From assembly GCA_900540955.1 (NCBI GenBank), contig UQIF01000010.1, forward strand, positions 1-64,000: a stretch of 64,000 bases of DNA, given 5' to 3'. The notes under the pieces were generated by a model. It was not told where the DNA came from. It did no database searches and saw only the letters and a list, made by a program, of their open reading frames with translations. How positions within the stretch are numbered: the first letter of the stretch is position 1; each line of letters starts with the position of its first letter. The stretch comes from an uncultured Olsenella sp. (GTDB lineage: Bacteria; Actinomycetota; Coriobacteriia; Coriobacteriales; Atopobiaceae). Shown piece after piece: positions 25,568 to 33,990 of the stretch. A program made the translations under genes and the position numbers.

Positions 25568-28500
25568 GACCGCTTCGTCCATCAAGGCCGAGAAGGCCGC
25601 CCGCCAGGCCCTCGAGCTCAAGCAGGAGGGCGCCGAGCTGTCTCCGGCGCGCCCCTATGACCTCACCTACGCTCACCTGCGCCTGGGCATCGACGTGGGC
25701 TCCACCACCGTCAAGCTTGCCGTCATCGACGACAACGACAACCTGATCTACGCCAACTACGAGCGCCACCACACCGACGTGCGCGCCACGGCCAAGGAGC
25801 TCTTTATCCGTGCCCAGCGCGTCATCGGCGACGCCCCCATGCGCGTGTCCATCACCGGCTCCGGCGGCATGCTGCTGGCCAAGTGGCTCGGCCTCGAGTT
25901 CGTCCAGGAGGTCATCGCGAGCAAGCGCGCCGTCGAGACGCTCATCCCGCAGACCGACTGCGCCATCGAGCTCGGCGGCGAGGACGCAAAGATCATCTAC
26001 TTCGACAACGGCATCGAGCAGCGCATGAACGGCACCTGCGCCGGCGGCACGGGCGCCTTCATCGATCAGATGGCTTCGCTTCTGCACACCGACGCCACCG
26101 GCCTGAACGAGCTTGCCAAGGGCGCCACGCGCATCCACCCCATCGCCAGCCGTTGCGGCGTCTTTGCAAAGACGGACGTCCAGCCCCTGCTCAACGAGGG
26201 TGCGCGCCCCGAGGACGTGGCAGCCTCCATCTTCCAGGCCGTGGCCAACCAGACCGTCTCGGGCCTCGCCTGCGGCCACCCCATCCGCGGCTACGTCGCC
26301 TTCCTCGGCGGCCCGCTGCAGTATCTCAGCGAGCTGCGCCACCGCTTCTATGTCACGTTGAACCTCGACGACGAGCACATCATCGTGCCCAACAACGCCC
26401 ACCTGTTTGTGGCCACGGGCGCGGCGCTCGCCGGCGAGTCCGATAAGCGCGTGACCTTCGCCGAGGTCATCCGCCTGCTCGAGGACCTCAAGGACACCCA
26501 AGGCTCGGAGGTCGAGCGCTTAGACCCGCTCTTTGCCACCGAGGACGACTACCGCGAGTTCAAGGAGCGCCACGACAAGCAGGTCGTGCCCAAGGGCGAC
26601 CTGGCCACCTACCACGGGCGCGTGTTCATCGGCATCGACGCCGGCTCCACCACCATGAAGGCGGCGGTCGTCGGCGAGGACGGCGAGCTTCTTTACACCT
26701 GGTACGGCAACAACAACGGCGACATCCTGGGCACCGCGCGCACCATCACCGACGACATCTACGACAAGATGCCTTCCGACTGCGTGATCGGCCACGTGAC
26801 CACCACCGGCTACGGTGAGCAGATCCTCATCGAGGCCCTGCGCGCCGACTCCGGCGAGATCGAGACCGTCGCGCACCTGCGCGGCGCGAAGGCCTTCATC
26901 CCCGGCGTCGAGTTCATCCTGGACATCGGCGGCCAGGACATGAAGTGCCTGCAGGTCAAGGACGGCGTTATCGAGCACATCATGCTCAACGAGGCATGCT
27001 CGTCGGGCTGCGGCTCCTTCATCGAGTCCTTCGCCGTCTCCATGAACATGAGCGTCCAGGAGTTCGCCGAGGCGGCCGTGCACGCCACGGCGCCCGTGGA
27101 CCTGGGCAGCCGCTGCACCGTCTTTATGAACTCCCGCGTCAAGCAGGCCCAGAAAGAGGGCGCGACCATCGGCGACGTGGCCGCCGGCCTTTCTTACTCC
27201 GTGATCAAGAACGCCCTCTTCAAGGTCATCAAGCTGCGCGACTTCGACGAGATCGGCAAGTACTGCGTGGTTCAGGGCGGCACCTTCATGTCCGACGCCA
27301 CGCTGCGAGCCTTCGAGCTCCTGACCGGGCGCGACGTGATCCGTCCCGACGTGGCGGGCTGCATGGGTGCCTACGGCGCGGCGCTTCTTGCCCGCGACCG
27401 CGCGGGCGAGCAGGGCACCTCTGGGCTTCTTTCCCGCGACGAGATCGACAACCTGCAGGTCAAGCACACCAACGTCCACTGCGGGCGCTGCTCGAACAAC
27501 TGCCTGCTCACGGTCAACGACTTCGGCGGCGGCCGTCGCTTCATCACCGGCAACCGCTGCGAGAAGGGCGCCGGCGGCGGCAAGCGCGCAAAGAACGACG
27601 CGCCGAACCTCTTTGAGTACAAGAACAAGCTGCTCTTCGACCGCCCCGTGCTTTCGGCCGACGAGGCCCCACGCGGCACCGTCGGCATCCCGCGCGCGCT
27701 CAACATGTACGAGAACTACCCGTTCTGGCACGCGTTCTTCACCAAGCTCGGCTTCAGCATCGTGCTCTCCGACCAGACCAACGGCAAGACCTACGAGGCC
27801 GGCATCGAGTCCATGCCCTCCGAGTCTGTCTGCTACCCGGCCAAGCTCTCCCACGGCCACATCATGAACCTCATCGCCAAGGACCCGGACTTCATCTGGA
27901 TGCCGTGCATCCGCTGGGAGCGCAAGGAGGACGAGGGGGCGACGAACCACTACAACTGCCCGATCGTCATGAGCTACCCGCAGGCCCTCGAGCTCAACGT
28001 CGACGAGCTCGGCCACGGCACCAAGGTCGAGTTCCTCGACCCCTTCATTCCCTATGACAAGAAGGGCGAGCTCAAGCGCCGCCTGTACGAGCTCATCTCA
28101 GAGCAGCGCGAGCGCGACGCCGAGCAGGGCCGCGGCCGCGTGCGCGGCGCCCACATCACCCGCTCCGAGATCGACGAGGCCGTCAACGCCGCTTGGGAGG
28201 CCGACGTCGAGTTCCACGACGCCATGCACCGCAAGGGCGACGAGGCGCTGCGCTGGATCGAGGAGCACCACGGCCACGGCATCGTGCTCGCCGGCCGCCC
28301 GTACCACAACGATCCCGAGATCAACCACGCCATCCCCGAGCTCGTGCACTCCTTCGGCTTCGCCGTCCTCACCGAGGACTCCGTTGCCCACAAGATGCGT
28401 CCCGAGCGCCCGATCCGCGTGGTCGACCAGTGGATGTTCCACAGCCGCCTGTACCGCGCGGCGCGCTTCGTGGCGTCCCGCAACGACCTTGACCTGATCC

Positions 28501-30194
28501 AGCTCTTCTCGTTCGGCTGCGGCCTGGACGCGCTGACCACCGACCAGGTCCAGGAGATCCTCGAGGCCTCCGGCAAGATCTACACCATGCTCAAGGTCGA
28601 CCAGGTGAGCAACCTCGGCGCCGCGCGCATCCGCATCCGTTCCCTCATGGCGGCCTTGAAGGAGCAGCGCGAGGAGCTCGAGCGCAAGGCCGCAGCGGGT
28701 CAGATCCACGAGGTCGAGCCCGAAGGCGTTGTCAAGGCCAACGGTGCGCCCGAGCGCAAGCGCGAGGACAACGGCGGCGTGCCCGTCTACCGCGAGGCCG
28801 CGAGCTCGGCGTTCACCAAGGTGCGCTACACCAAGGAGATGCAGGACGCGGGCTACACCATCCTCGCGCCGCAGATGAGCCCCATCCACTTCGAGCTCAT
28901 TGAGGAGCTGCTCAAGAACGAGGGCTACAACGCGGTCCTTCTTCCCTCCGTCGACCAGGGTGCCGTGGACATGGGCCTGAAGTACGTGAACAACGACATT
29001 TGTTATCCGTCCATCCTCGTCACCGGACAGATCATGGAGGCGGTGCTGTCGGGCAAGTACGACCTTAGCCGCACCGCCGTGCTCATCACCCAGACGGGCG
29101 GCGGCTGCCGAGCGACGAATTACATCGCCTTGATCCGCAAGGCGCTCAAGGATTCCGGCCACCCCGAGGTGCCCGTGATCAGCCTGACCGCGGCATCAGG
29201 CCTCGACGAGGACAACTCCGGCTTCAACATCTTCAAGCCGGCCCTGCTGATCAAGGCGCTCTACGCGCTTCTTTACGGCGACCTCATCATGCAGCTGCTC
29301 TACCGCGTGCGCCCCTACGAGACGCGCCCGGGCTCTGCCGACGAGCTCTACGAGCGCATGATGGCGCAGGCCAAGGCGACGCTGCTGCACACCTCGCGCT
29401 CGGGCTTCTACCAGCTCTGCCAGAAGACCGTCGACGCGTTCGAGGCCCTGCCGTTGACCAACGACCGCTCCAAACCGCGCGTCGGCGTGGTCGGCGAGAT
29501 CCTGGTCAAGTTCCATCCCACGGCAAACAACCAGGTCGTCCGCGTGATCGAGCAGGAGGGCTGCGAGGCCAACGTCCCCGGCCTCGTCGACTTCTTCCTC
29601 TTTGGCATGACCAACGCCATCAACATGAAGGACGAGCTGGGCACCAAGGCCACGAGCCGCTTCACGCACCGCACGGGCATCAAGGCGATCGAGGCATTCC
29701 GCGAGCCCATCAACAAGATGCTCCAGAAGTCCACGCGCTTCGAGCCGTACCCGAGCGTCTTCGAGCTCGCCGAGAAGGCCGGCAAGATCTTGAGCCTGTG
29801 CAACACGATGGGCGAGGGCTGGCTGCTCACGGCCGAGATGTGCGACCTGATTGAGACGGGGACGCCCAACATCGTGTGCTGCTCGCCGTTCGCGTGCCTG
29901 CCCAACCACGTCGTTGGCAAGGCCGTCATCAAGCGCCTGCGCGAGATGCACCCCGAGAGCAACATCGTGGCCGTCGACTACGACCCGGGCGCGTCCGAGG
30001 TCAACCAGCTCAACCGCATCAAGTTGATGATCTCGGTTGCCAAGGAGAACTATCGCAACGCCCGCGGCGAGGACTTCAAGCTCGTAAACAACGACGACCC
30101 GACCGTGGGCGGCGGCGAGGACTACGGCATCCCGTTGTCCGACGAGCAGCGCGCCCGCCTCGAGGACATCCGCTCCCGCGCGGCGGTCGACTAA
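25557..30194 (+). CDS. Giant 2-hydroxyacyl-CoA dehydratase activase-type protein
   Basis: A 1545-residue fusion. Two BcrA/BadF/HgdC-type ATPase domains come first: one near 41-330 (GIDVGSTTVKLAVID, NGTCAGGTGAFIDQ), the other near 355-640 (GIDAGSTTMKAAVVG, NEACSSGCGSFIES). Each shows the phosphate-binding GSTT and the Cys-x2-Gly-type iron-sulfur ligand segment. A DUF2229-like domain follows (from about 700, YENYPFWHAFFTKLGFSIVLS), then a C-terminal region similar to dehydratase subunit parts (NNDICYPSILVTGQI, QTGGGCRATNY). The family donates an ATP-energised electron to 2-hydroxyacyl-CoA dehydratases, but no separate dehydratase alpha/beta genes are nearby, so the true substrate is unknown. 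ATG 25557 has GAGGAG upstream. Confidence 0.88.
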   Translation: MSDKTASSIKAEKAARQALELKQEGAELSPARPYDLTYAHLRLGIDVGSTTVKLAVIDDNDNLIYANYERHHTDVRATAKELFIRAQRVIGDAPMRVSITGSGGMLLAKWLGLEFVQEVIASKRAVETLIPQTDCAIELGGEDAKIIYFDNGIEQRMNGTCAGGTGAFIDQMASLLHTDATGLNELAKGATRIHPIASRCGVFAKTDVQPLLNEGARPEDVAASIFQAVANQTVSGLACGHPIRGYVAFLGGPLQYLSELRHRFYVTLNLDDEHIIVPNNAHLFVATGAALAGESDKRVTFAEVIRLLEDLKDTQGSEVERLDPLFATEDDYREFKERHDKQVVPKGDLATYHGRVFIGIDAGSTTMKAAVVGEDGELLYTWYGNNNGDILGTARTITDDIYDKMPSDCVIGHVTTTGYGEQILIEALRADSGEIETVAHLRGAKAFIPGVEFILDIGGQDMKCLQVKDGVIEHIMLNEACSSGCGSFIESFAVSMNMSVQEFAEAAVHATAPVDLGSRCTVFMNSRVKQAQKEGATIGDVAAGLSYSVIKNALFKVIKLRDFDEIGKYCVVQGGTFMSDATLRAFELLTGRDVIRPDVAGCMGAYGAALLARDRAGEQGTSGLLSRDEIDNLQVKHTNVHCGRCSNNCLLTVNDFGGGRRFITGNRCEKGAGGGKRAKNDAPNLFEYKNKLLFDRPVLSADEAPRGTVGIPRALNMYENYPFWHAFFTKLGFSIVLSDQTNGKTYEAGIESMPSESVCYPAKLSHGHIMNLIAKDPDFIWMPCIRWERKEDEGATNHYNCPIVMSYPQALELNVDELGHGTKVEFLDPFIPYDKKGELKRRLYELISEQRERDAEQGRGRVRGAHITRSEIDEAVNAAWEADVEFHDAMHRKGDEALRWIEEHHGHGIVLAGRPYHNDPEINHAIPELVHSFGFAVLTEDSVAHKMRPERPIRVVDQWMFHSRLYRAARFVASRNDLDLIQLFSFGCGLDALTTDQVQEILEASGKIYTMLKVDQVSNLGAARIRIRSLMAALKEQREELERKAAAGQIHEVEPEGVVKANGAPERKREDNGGVPVYREAASSAFTKVRYTKEMQDAGYTILAPQMSPIHFELIEELLKNEGYNAVLLPSVDQGAVDMGLKYVNNDICYPSILVTGQIMEAVLSGKYDLSRTAVLITQTGGGCRATNYIALIRKALKDSGHPEVPVISLTAASGLDEDNSGFNIFKPALLIKALYALLYGDLIMQLLYRVRPYETRPGSADELYERMMAQAKATLLHTSRSGFYQLCQKTVDAFEALPLTNDRSKPRVGVVGEILVKFHPTANNQVVRVIEQEGCEANVPGLVDFFLFGMTNAINMKDELGTKATSRFTHRTGIKAIEAFREPINKMLQKSTRFEPYPSVFELAEKAGKILSLCNTMGEGWLLTAEMCDLIETGTPNIVCCSPFACLPNHVVGKAVIKRLREMHPESNIVAVDYDPGASEVNQLNRIKLMISVAKENYRNARGEDFKLVNNDDPTVGGGEDYGIPLSDEQRARLEDIRSRAAVD

Positions 30195-30223
30195 CTGAGC
30201 GGTCGCGCCCGCCGGCGCCCATA

Positions 30224-30281
30224 GAATGGTTCGCGAAGGGACGGTTTCCCGGGGAGGCCGACCTTCGCGAACCATTCTTTT
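30224..30281 (+). terminator. Strong hairpin terminator after the activase
   Basis: Perfect 16-bp arms, GAATGGTTCGCGAAGG (30224-30239) and CCTTCGCGAACCATTC (30262-30277), lead into TTTTA. It starts about 30 bases after the activase stop codon. Confidence 0.85.
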
Positions 30282-30303
30282 ATGGACGAGCCGGGGGCCT
30301 CGA

Positions 30304-30393
30304 ATCGTCTCAAATCCGGAATCGATTCCAGTTTTGAGACGATATTTGCGGCAAAACCGTCTCAAATCTGGAATGGGCTCCAGTATTGAGACG
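30304..30393. repeat. Two tandem copies of a CGTCTCAAA palindrome
   Basis: Two similar hairpin units lie side by side: copy 1 at 30304-30343 and copy 2 at 30358-30393. Each starts CGTCTCAAAT, has TCC/TC-GGAAT in the middle and ends TTGAGACG. They sit between the activase terminator and the HAD gene, and could be binding sites or a small mobile repeat. Confidence 0.75.
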
Positions 30394-30444
30394 CCGAGGG
30401 TGGGCGATGCCGCTGTGGGCGATTTGGGAGCAGGGGAGAAGAAC

Positions 30445-31272
30445 ATGCTCAAGCTTGTATTCACCGATCTCGACGGCACGTTCGTGGACACGCAAAAGCA
30501 GGTACCCGAGCGCAACGCGCGCGTGCTCGACCTCGCGGCGGAGCGAGGCGTGCAGTTCGTGCCGTGCACGGGCCGCAACGCGAACGGCGTTCTGCCCGAC
30601 CTGGCCAACCACCCGGCCGTGCGCTACGCCATTTGCTGCAACGGCGCCCTGGTGGTCGACCTGCGCGAGGACCGCGTGCTCCGCAGCGCCCCGATGAGCA
30701 ACGAGCAGGTGCTCGAGCTCTACGATCGCGTTCGCGATCTGCATGTGTCCTTCGACGTCTTCATCAACGGCAAGGTGTATCTCGAGCGAAGCCGCTGGGA
30801 GATCCCGCACGAAGCCTCCGGGGGCGATAAGGCCGCGGAGAAGTTCTTCTACAGCCTGCGCACTCCCTACGACTGCAGCCTGGAGGAGCTCCTCCAGCGC
30901 GGCCCCGCGACCAAAGTGACGATGCTGCACCCCGGAAACGTCGACGCCGCCGCCGTGCGCGCGGCGGCCGAGTCGGTCGAGGGCGTCGAGTGGACCTGGT
31001 CGCTGCCCATGAACACCGAGGTGGCCAATGCCAAGGCGAGCAAGGGCGCCGCGCTCGCGTGGCTGTGCGACTATTTGGGCGTCGACGTCGCGGACGCGGT
31101 CGCGTTCGGCGACGGGGACAACGACCTGTCCATGATCCGCATCGCCGGCGACGGCGTGGCGATGGCCAACGCCATTCCCGAGGTACTCGCTGCGGCGGAC
31201 CACGTGACCTCCTCCTGCGACGAGGCCGGCGTTGCGGCCTACCTGGAGCCGGTCCTGGCAGCGATGGCCTAG
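30445..31272 (+). CDS. Cof-type HAD phosphatase 1
   Basis: A 275-residue haloacid-dehalogenase phosphatase. The nucleophile motif is FTDLDGTF near residue 9, motif II/III residues include CTGRN and KGAALAWL, and the metal-binding GDGDNDLSM lies near 225. Members dephosphorylate sugar phosphates, FMN or PLP; the substrate is unknown. ATG 30445 follows GGGGAGAAG. Its last 70 residues are almost identical, at DNA level too, to those of the HAD gene at 38264, while the middle has diverged, which suggests gene conversion. Confidence 0.88.
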   Translation: MLKLVFTDLDGTFVDTQKQVPERNARVLDLAAERGVQFVPCTGRNANGVLPDLANHPAVRYAICCNGALVVDLREDRVLRSAPMSNEQVLELYDRVRDLHVSFDVFINGKVYLERSRWEIPHEASGGDKAAEKFFYSLRTPYDCSLEELLQRGPATKVTMLHPGNVDAAAVRAAAESVEGVEWTWSLPMNTEVANAKASKGAALAWLCDYLGVDVADAVAFGDGDNDLSMIRIAGDGVAMANAIPEVLAAADHVTSSCDEAGVAAYLEPVLAAMA

Positions 31273-31309
31273 CCCTTCTTGCCGCCAGGTACCCCCCCTC
31301 TGTACAAGC

Positions 31310-31394
31310 TAACTCCCATACAGCGGACGCATTTCGGCTGATTTCGGCCCGGATGCGTCCGCTGTATGGGAGTTAGGCGTTGTGAAGGCTTCAG
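31310..31394. repeat. 23-bp-arm palindromic element, copy 1 (core inverted)
   Basis: Arms 31310-31332 and 31353-31375 (TAACTCCCATACAGCGGACG... and its complement) enclose a 20-base loop, followed by a conserved tail GGCGTTGTGAAGGCTTCA. Copies 2 and 3 are at 39095 and 54811. The arm differs from the others by a paired change (ATA/TAT instead of ACA/TGT), and the loop matches theirs better as the reverse complement (17 of 20) than directly (11 of 20). Confidence 0.92.
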
Positions 31395-31413
31395 GATTTG
31401 GAGAGTGGGCGGG

Positions 31414-32016
31414 TTAGAGCATGACCCAGGGGAGCTGGGACTCGGGCATGATGACGCCCAGCAGCACGATGAGCGTGCCGGCGATGATGACGCCCAGGAC
31501 GAACTGCGCCACCACGAGGCGCGTGTTGCGCCCGGCGGTCACCTGCAGAAGCCCGCGCTCGGACCCCTCCGCGGCCTCGATGGCGTCGCGGAACGTCTGG
31601 GCGCGACGCGCGTTGGGGGTCCGCTTAAGGAATGCCAGGACGGCGAACCCGAGGATCAGCAGCACCTCCGTAACGCGCGTGGCCACGGTGGTCATCTCGG
31701 GTGAAATGTGAGTGATGGCAAGAAGTGCGCCGGCGCAGGCAACGAGCGCGACCGAAAGGCCGGCCATAATGACGGTCTCCTCGGTCTCGACGCCGTCGAT
31801 CACCTTAAGCATCAGCTCGCGGTCGGGGTCGACGAGGCGAGCGATGCTCACCTTGAGGGAGCGGGCCAAAAGCAGCAGGTGCTCCTGGTCCGGGTACTCC
31901 GCGCCGTTTTCCCACGCCGCAAGAACTTCTTCGGATACCCCGGCCTTTTTTGCGAGCTTCTCGCGGCTCATCTTTTTGTTTTCCCTAAGTTCGCTCAGGG
32001 TGCTGGAGAACTGCAT
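31414..32016 (-). CDS. XRE-type helix-turn-helix membrane protein
   Basis: A 200-residue protein with an N-terminal Cro/CI helix-turn-helix (residues 5-60: LSELRENKKMSREKLAKKAG, EEVLAAWENGAEYPDQEHL) and three hydrophobic helices (about 82-103, 113-130, 172-194). A membrane-tethered DNA-binding protein of this kind could sense envelope or small-molecule signals. ATG 32016 follows GGGAGG. It is convergent with the HAD gene and divergent from the sugar-acid operon at 32458, with a 440-base AT-rich region between. Confidence 0.75.
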   Translation of the reverse strand: MQFSSTLSELRENKKMSREKLAKKAGVSEEVLAAWENGAEYPDQEHLLLLARSLKVSIARLVDPDRELMLKVIDGVETEETVIMAGLSVALVACAGALLAITHISPEMTTVATRVTEVLLILGFAVLAFLKRTPNARRAQTFRDAIEAAEGSERGLLQVTAGRNTRLVVAQFVLGVIIAGTLIVLLGVIMPESQLPWVML

Positions 32017-32457
32017 GGCGCCTCCCGTAGATTGGTTGAGCTGTCTGGTTGTCCTCGGAGTGCAACTCTAGCCTAAATTGAGACGCTCGGCCTTCAAATG
32101 TGTTCAGAATGTGTAGAAGTTGAACGAGCTATGCATGGCAATATTCAAATACAAAGAAATAATATGCAGTTAGGATTGCGTAACATCAAATTGAATTGAT
32201 TTGCGAGCAGTTTCTAAATTTTGAATTTACATAAAGAAAAGAAAGAAACCCTAAAACTGATAAGCTATGTAGCTGGGCAAACAAAGTTGAAATCGTTCTG
32301 TTTCAAGAAAATACACCCTAAATTGGGAGTATTTTCCCTCCAAATTCGGCTGATAAATACGTGTTGAAACTGTGAAAAAGCGCAATATTGAAAATACAGC
32401 GTCGACGTCTTAGTATCAGGCCATGGAAATCATCCATACACAGGTGAGGAGAAGCGC
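32017..32457. promoter_or_regulatory. AT-rich control region of the sugar-acid operon
   Basis: No gene is seen in 440 bases. An inverted repeat GAAAATAC (32307-32314) / GTATTTTC (32329-32336), separated by 14 bases, is a candidate operator; another GAAAATAC lies at 32390-32397. The ribosome site GAGGAGAAG just before GTG 32458 belongs to the aldolase gene. Confidence 0.5.
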
Positions 32458-33078
32458 GTGGAGAAGCTCATTCTTCCTAAGGTGACCGTGATTTTGCGCG
32501 GCTACGAGACCAAGCAGGTTCTGTCCGTCGTCGAGCAGCTGGTTGGCACCAAGGTCAACTCGATTGAGGTCGCAAGCAACTCCCCGCACGTTGCCGAGAG
32601 CATCGCAGCCGCCCGCAAGGAGTTCGGCTCCGAGGTTCACGTCGGCGCCGGCACCGTCACCACCGTTGAGCGCGCGAAGGCCGCCATCGCTGCGGGCGCC
32701 GAGTTCATGCTCTCGCCGATCATGTTCTCCGAGGAGATCTTCGCCGAGGCCAAGGCTGCGAACGTCATCACCGTGCCTGCCGCCTTCAGCCCCTCCGAGA
32801 TTCAGCGTATGTTCGATATGGGCGCAGACATCGTCAAGGTGTTCCCCGCCGGCCAGATCGGCCCCGACTACATCAAGGCGGTCCAGGCGCCCCTGGGCAA
32901 GCTTCCGCTGATGGTCGTGGGCGGCGTGAACACCGGCAACGTCCAGTCCTACTTCGACAAGGGCGCGACGTACGCCGGCATCGGCTCCGGTATCTTCGAC
33001 CCCAAGGACATCGAGGAGTGCAACTCCGCCAACCTCGCCGCGTCCATCAAGAAGCTTGAAGAGAACATCAACTGGTAG
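32458..33078 (+). CDS. eda: KDPG/KHG-type 2-keto-3-deoxy acid aldolase
   Basis: A 206-residue class I aldolase that splits 2-keto-3-deoxy-phosphogluconate-type acids (or 4-hydroxy-2-oxoglutarate) to pyruvate and an aldehyde. Seen are SIEVASNSP, HVGAGTVTT, FMLSPIM and the Schiff-base lysine in ADIVKVFPAGQIG, followed by VVGGVNTGNV. It starts at GTG after a strong AGGAGA. It is the first gene of a run with a Gat-type PTS, an IlvD/EDD dehydratase and a dehydrogenase, the layout of a sugar-acid catabolic operon. Confidence 0.88.
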   Translation: MEKLILPKVTVILRGYETKQVLSVVEQLVGTKVNSIEVASNSPHVAESIAAARKEFGSEVHVGAGTVTTVERAKAAIAAGAEFMLSPIMFSEEIFAEAKAANVITVPAAFSPSEIQRMFDMGADIVKVFPAGQIGPDYIKAVQAPLGKLPLMVVGGVNTGNVQSYFDKGATYAGIGSGIFDPKDIEECNSANLAASIKKLEENINW

Positions 33079-33114
33079 CAGCCATCCCAAGCCAAGACCA
33101 ATTAAGGAGTCAAC

Positions 33115-33579
33115 ATGGCAGATCTCGCTTTTGACAGCTCGCTCGTTGTCCTCATTGATGAGGAGGGCCTGACCTGCGCCGACGTCGAGCGTCGCGTCGC
33201 CGGCGTCCTGACCGAGCAGGGCTACGCGAAGGACACCTTCGCCCAGGCGATCCTTGACCGTGAGGCCAACTTCCCGACCGCCCTCGACATGAGCGGCCTG
33301 AACGTCGCCATCCCTCACTGCGACGTCGCCAACGTGAACAAGGCCGCTTTCTGCATGGCCGTCCTCAAGAACCCGGTCGAGTGGCACAAGATGGACGACC
33401 CGGAGGACACCTGCGAGGTCTCCGTCGTGGTCATGCTCGCCCTCACCGAGGCGCACGCCCACCTCGACATGCTCCAGAAGGTCGTCGGCTTCGTCCAGGA
33501 CCAGGAGCTCGTCAAGAAGGTCATCGCCGCCGAGACCCCCGAGCAGGCGTTTGAGCTCGTCGCCCCCCAGTTCGCCTAA
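33115..33579 (+). CDS. PTS EIIA, Gat/fructose superfamily
   Basis: A 154-residue cytoplasmic phosphocarrier. The phosphorylated His lies in NVAIPHCDV, near residue 66. It takes phosphate from HPr and passes it to the IIB at 33648. Lies 36 bases after eda and 68 before IIB, so part of the same operon. The sequence resembles the galactitol/fructose-type IIA group; the sugar cannot be told from this subunit. Confidence 0.85.
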   Translation: MADLAFDSSLVVLIDEEGLTCADVERRVAGVLTEQGYAKDTFAQAILDREANFPTALDMSGLNVAIPHCDVANVNKAAFCMAVLKNPVEWHKMDDPEDTCEVSVVVMLALTEAHAHLDMLQKVVGFVQDQELVKKVIAAETPEQAFELVAPQFA

Positions 33580-33647
33580 CCAGGCGCCCAAATTCAGAGA
33601 TTACGGACCACGGTGGTTCGTAAAAAACAGTTGGAAGGATTCGAAAA

Positions 33648-33935
33648 ATGGCTAGCAAGCGCGTGATCATCGCCTGTGGCAACGGTGTTGCCACCTCTAC
33701 CGTCGTGGCCGCCAAGGTCAAGGACTACTGCGCCGCCAACGGCGTGTCCATCGACGTCACTCAGTGCAGGATGATCGAGCTCCACGACAAGGCCAACGAT
33801 TACGACCTCGTGGTCACCTCCGGCAAGTTCTCCGACCCCGACGTCAAGACCCCCTGCATCATGGCCATCTCGCTTCTTACCGGCATCAACGAGGAGCCGA
33901 CCCTCCAGAAGATCCTCGCTGCCCTTAAGGACTAG
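33648..33935 (+). CDS. PTS EIIB, galactitol (Gat) type
   Basis: A 95-residue IIB protein. The phosphocysteine is in IIACGNGVATSTVV near residue 10, the standard site of lactose/galactitol-type IIB domains. It accepts phosphate from IIA at 33115 and hands it to the incoming sugar at IIC. Separate small proteins for IIA and IIB, followed by IIC, are typical of GatA-GatB-GatC systems. Confidence 0.88.
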   Translation: MASKRVIIACGNGVATSTVVAAKVKDYCAANGVSIDVTQCRMIELHDKANDYDLVVTSGKFSDPDVKTPCIMAISLLTGINEEPTLQKILAALKD

Positions 33936-33990
33936 CCCGAGTCTTCGGCTAGGAATTAAAAAACTTGCACTAAGGAAAGAAGGTTAGTTA

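Noticed and set aside
25533..29162. Long reverse frames opposite the dehydratase activase
   Set aside because: They mirror the third-position GC bias of the real gene and show no recognisable domain.
31310..31394. The palindromic element as a simple rho-independent terminator
   Set aside because: The arms are unusually long, no T-tract follows, and a conserved tail extends beyond the stem, so a repeat element is a better description, though it may also stop transcription.
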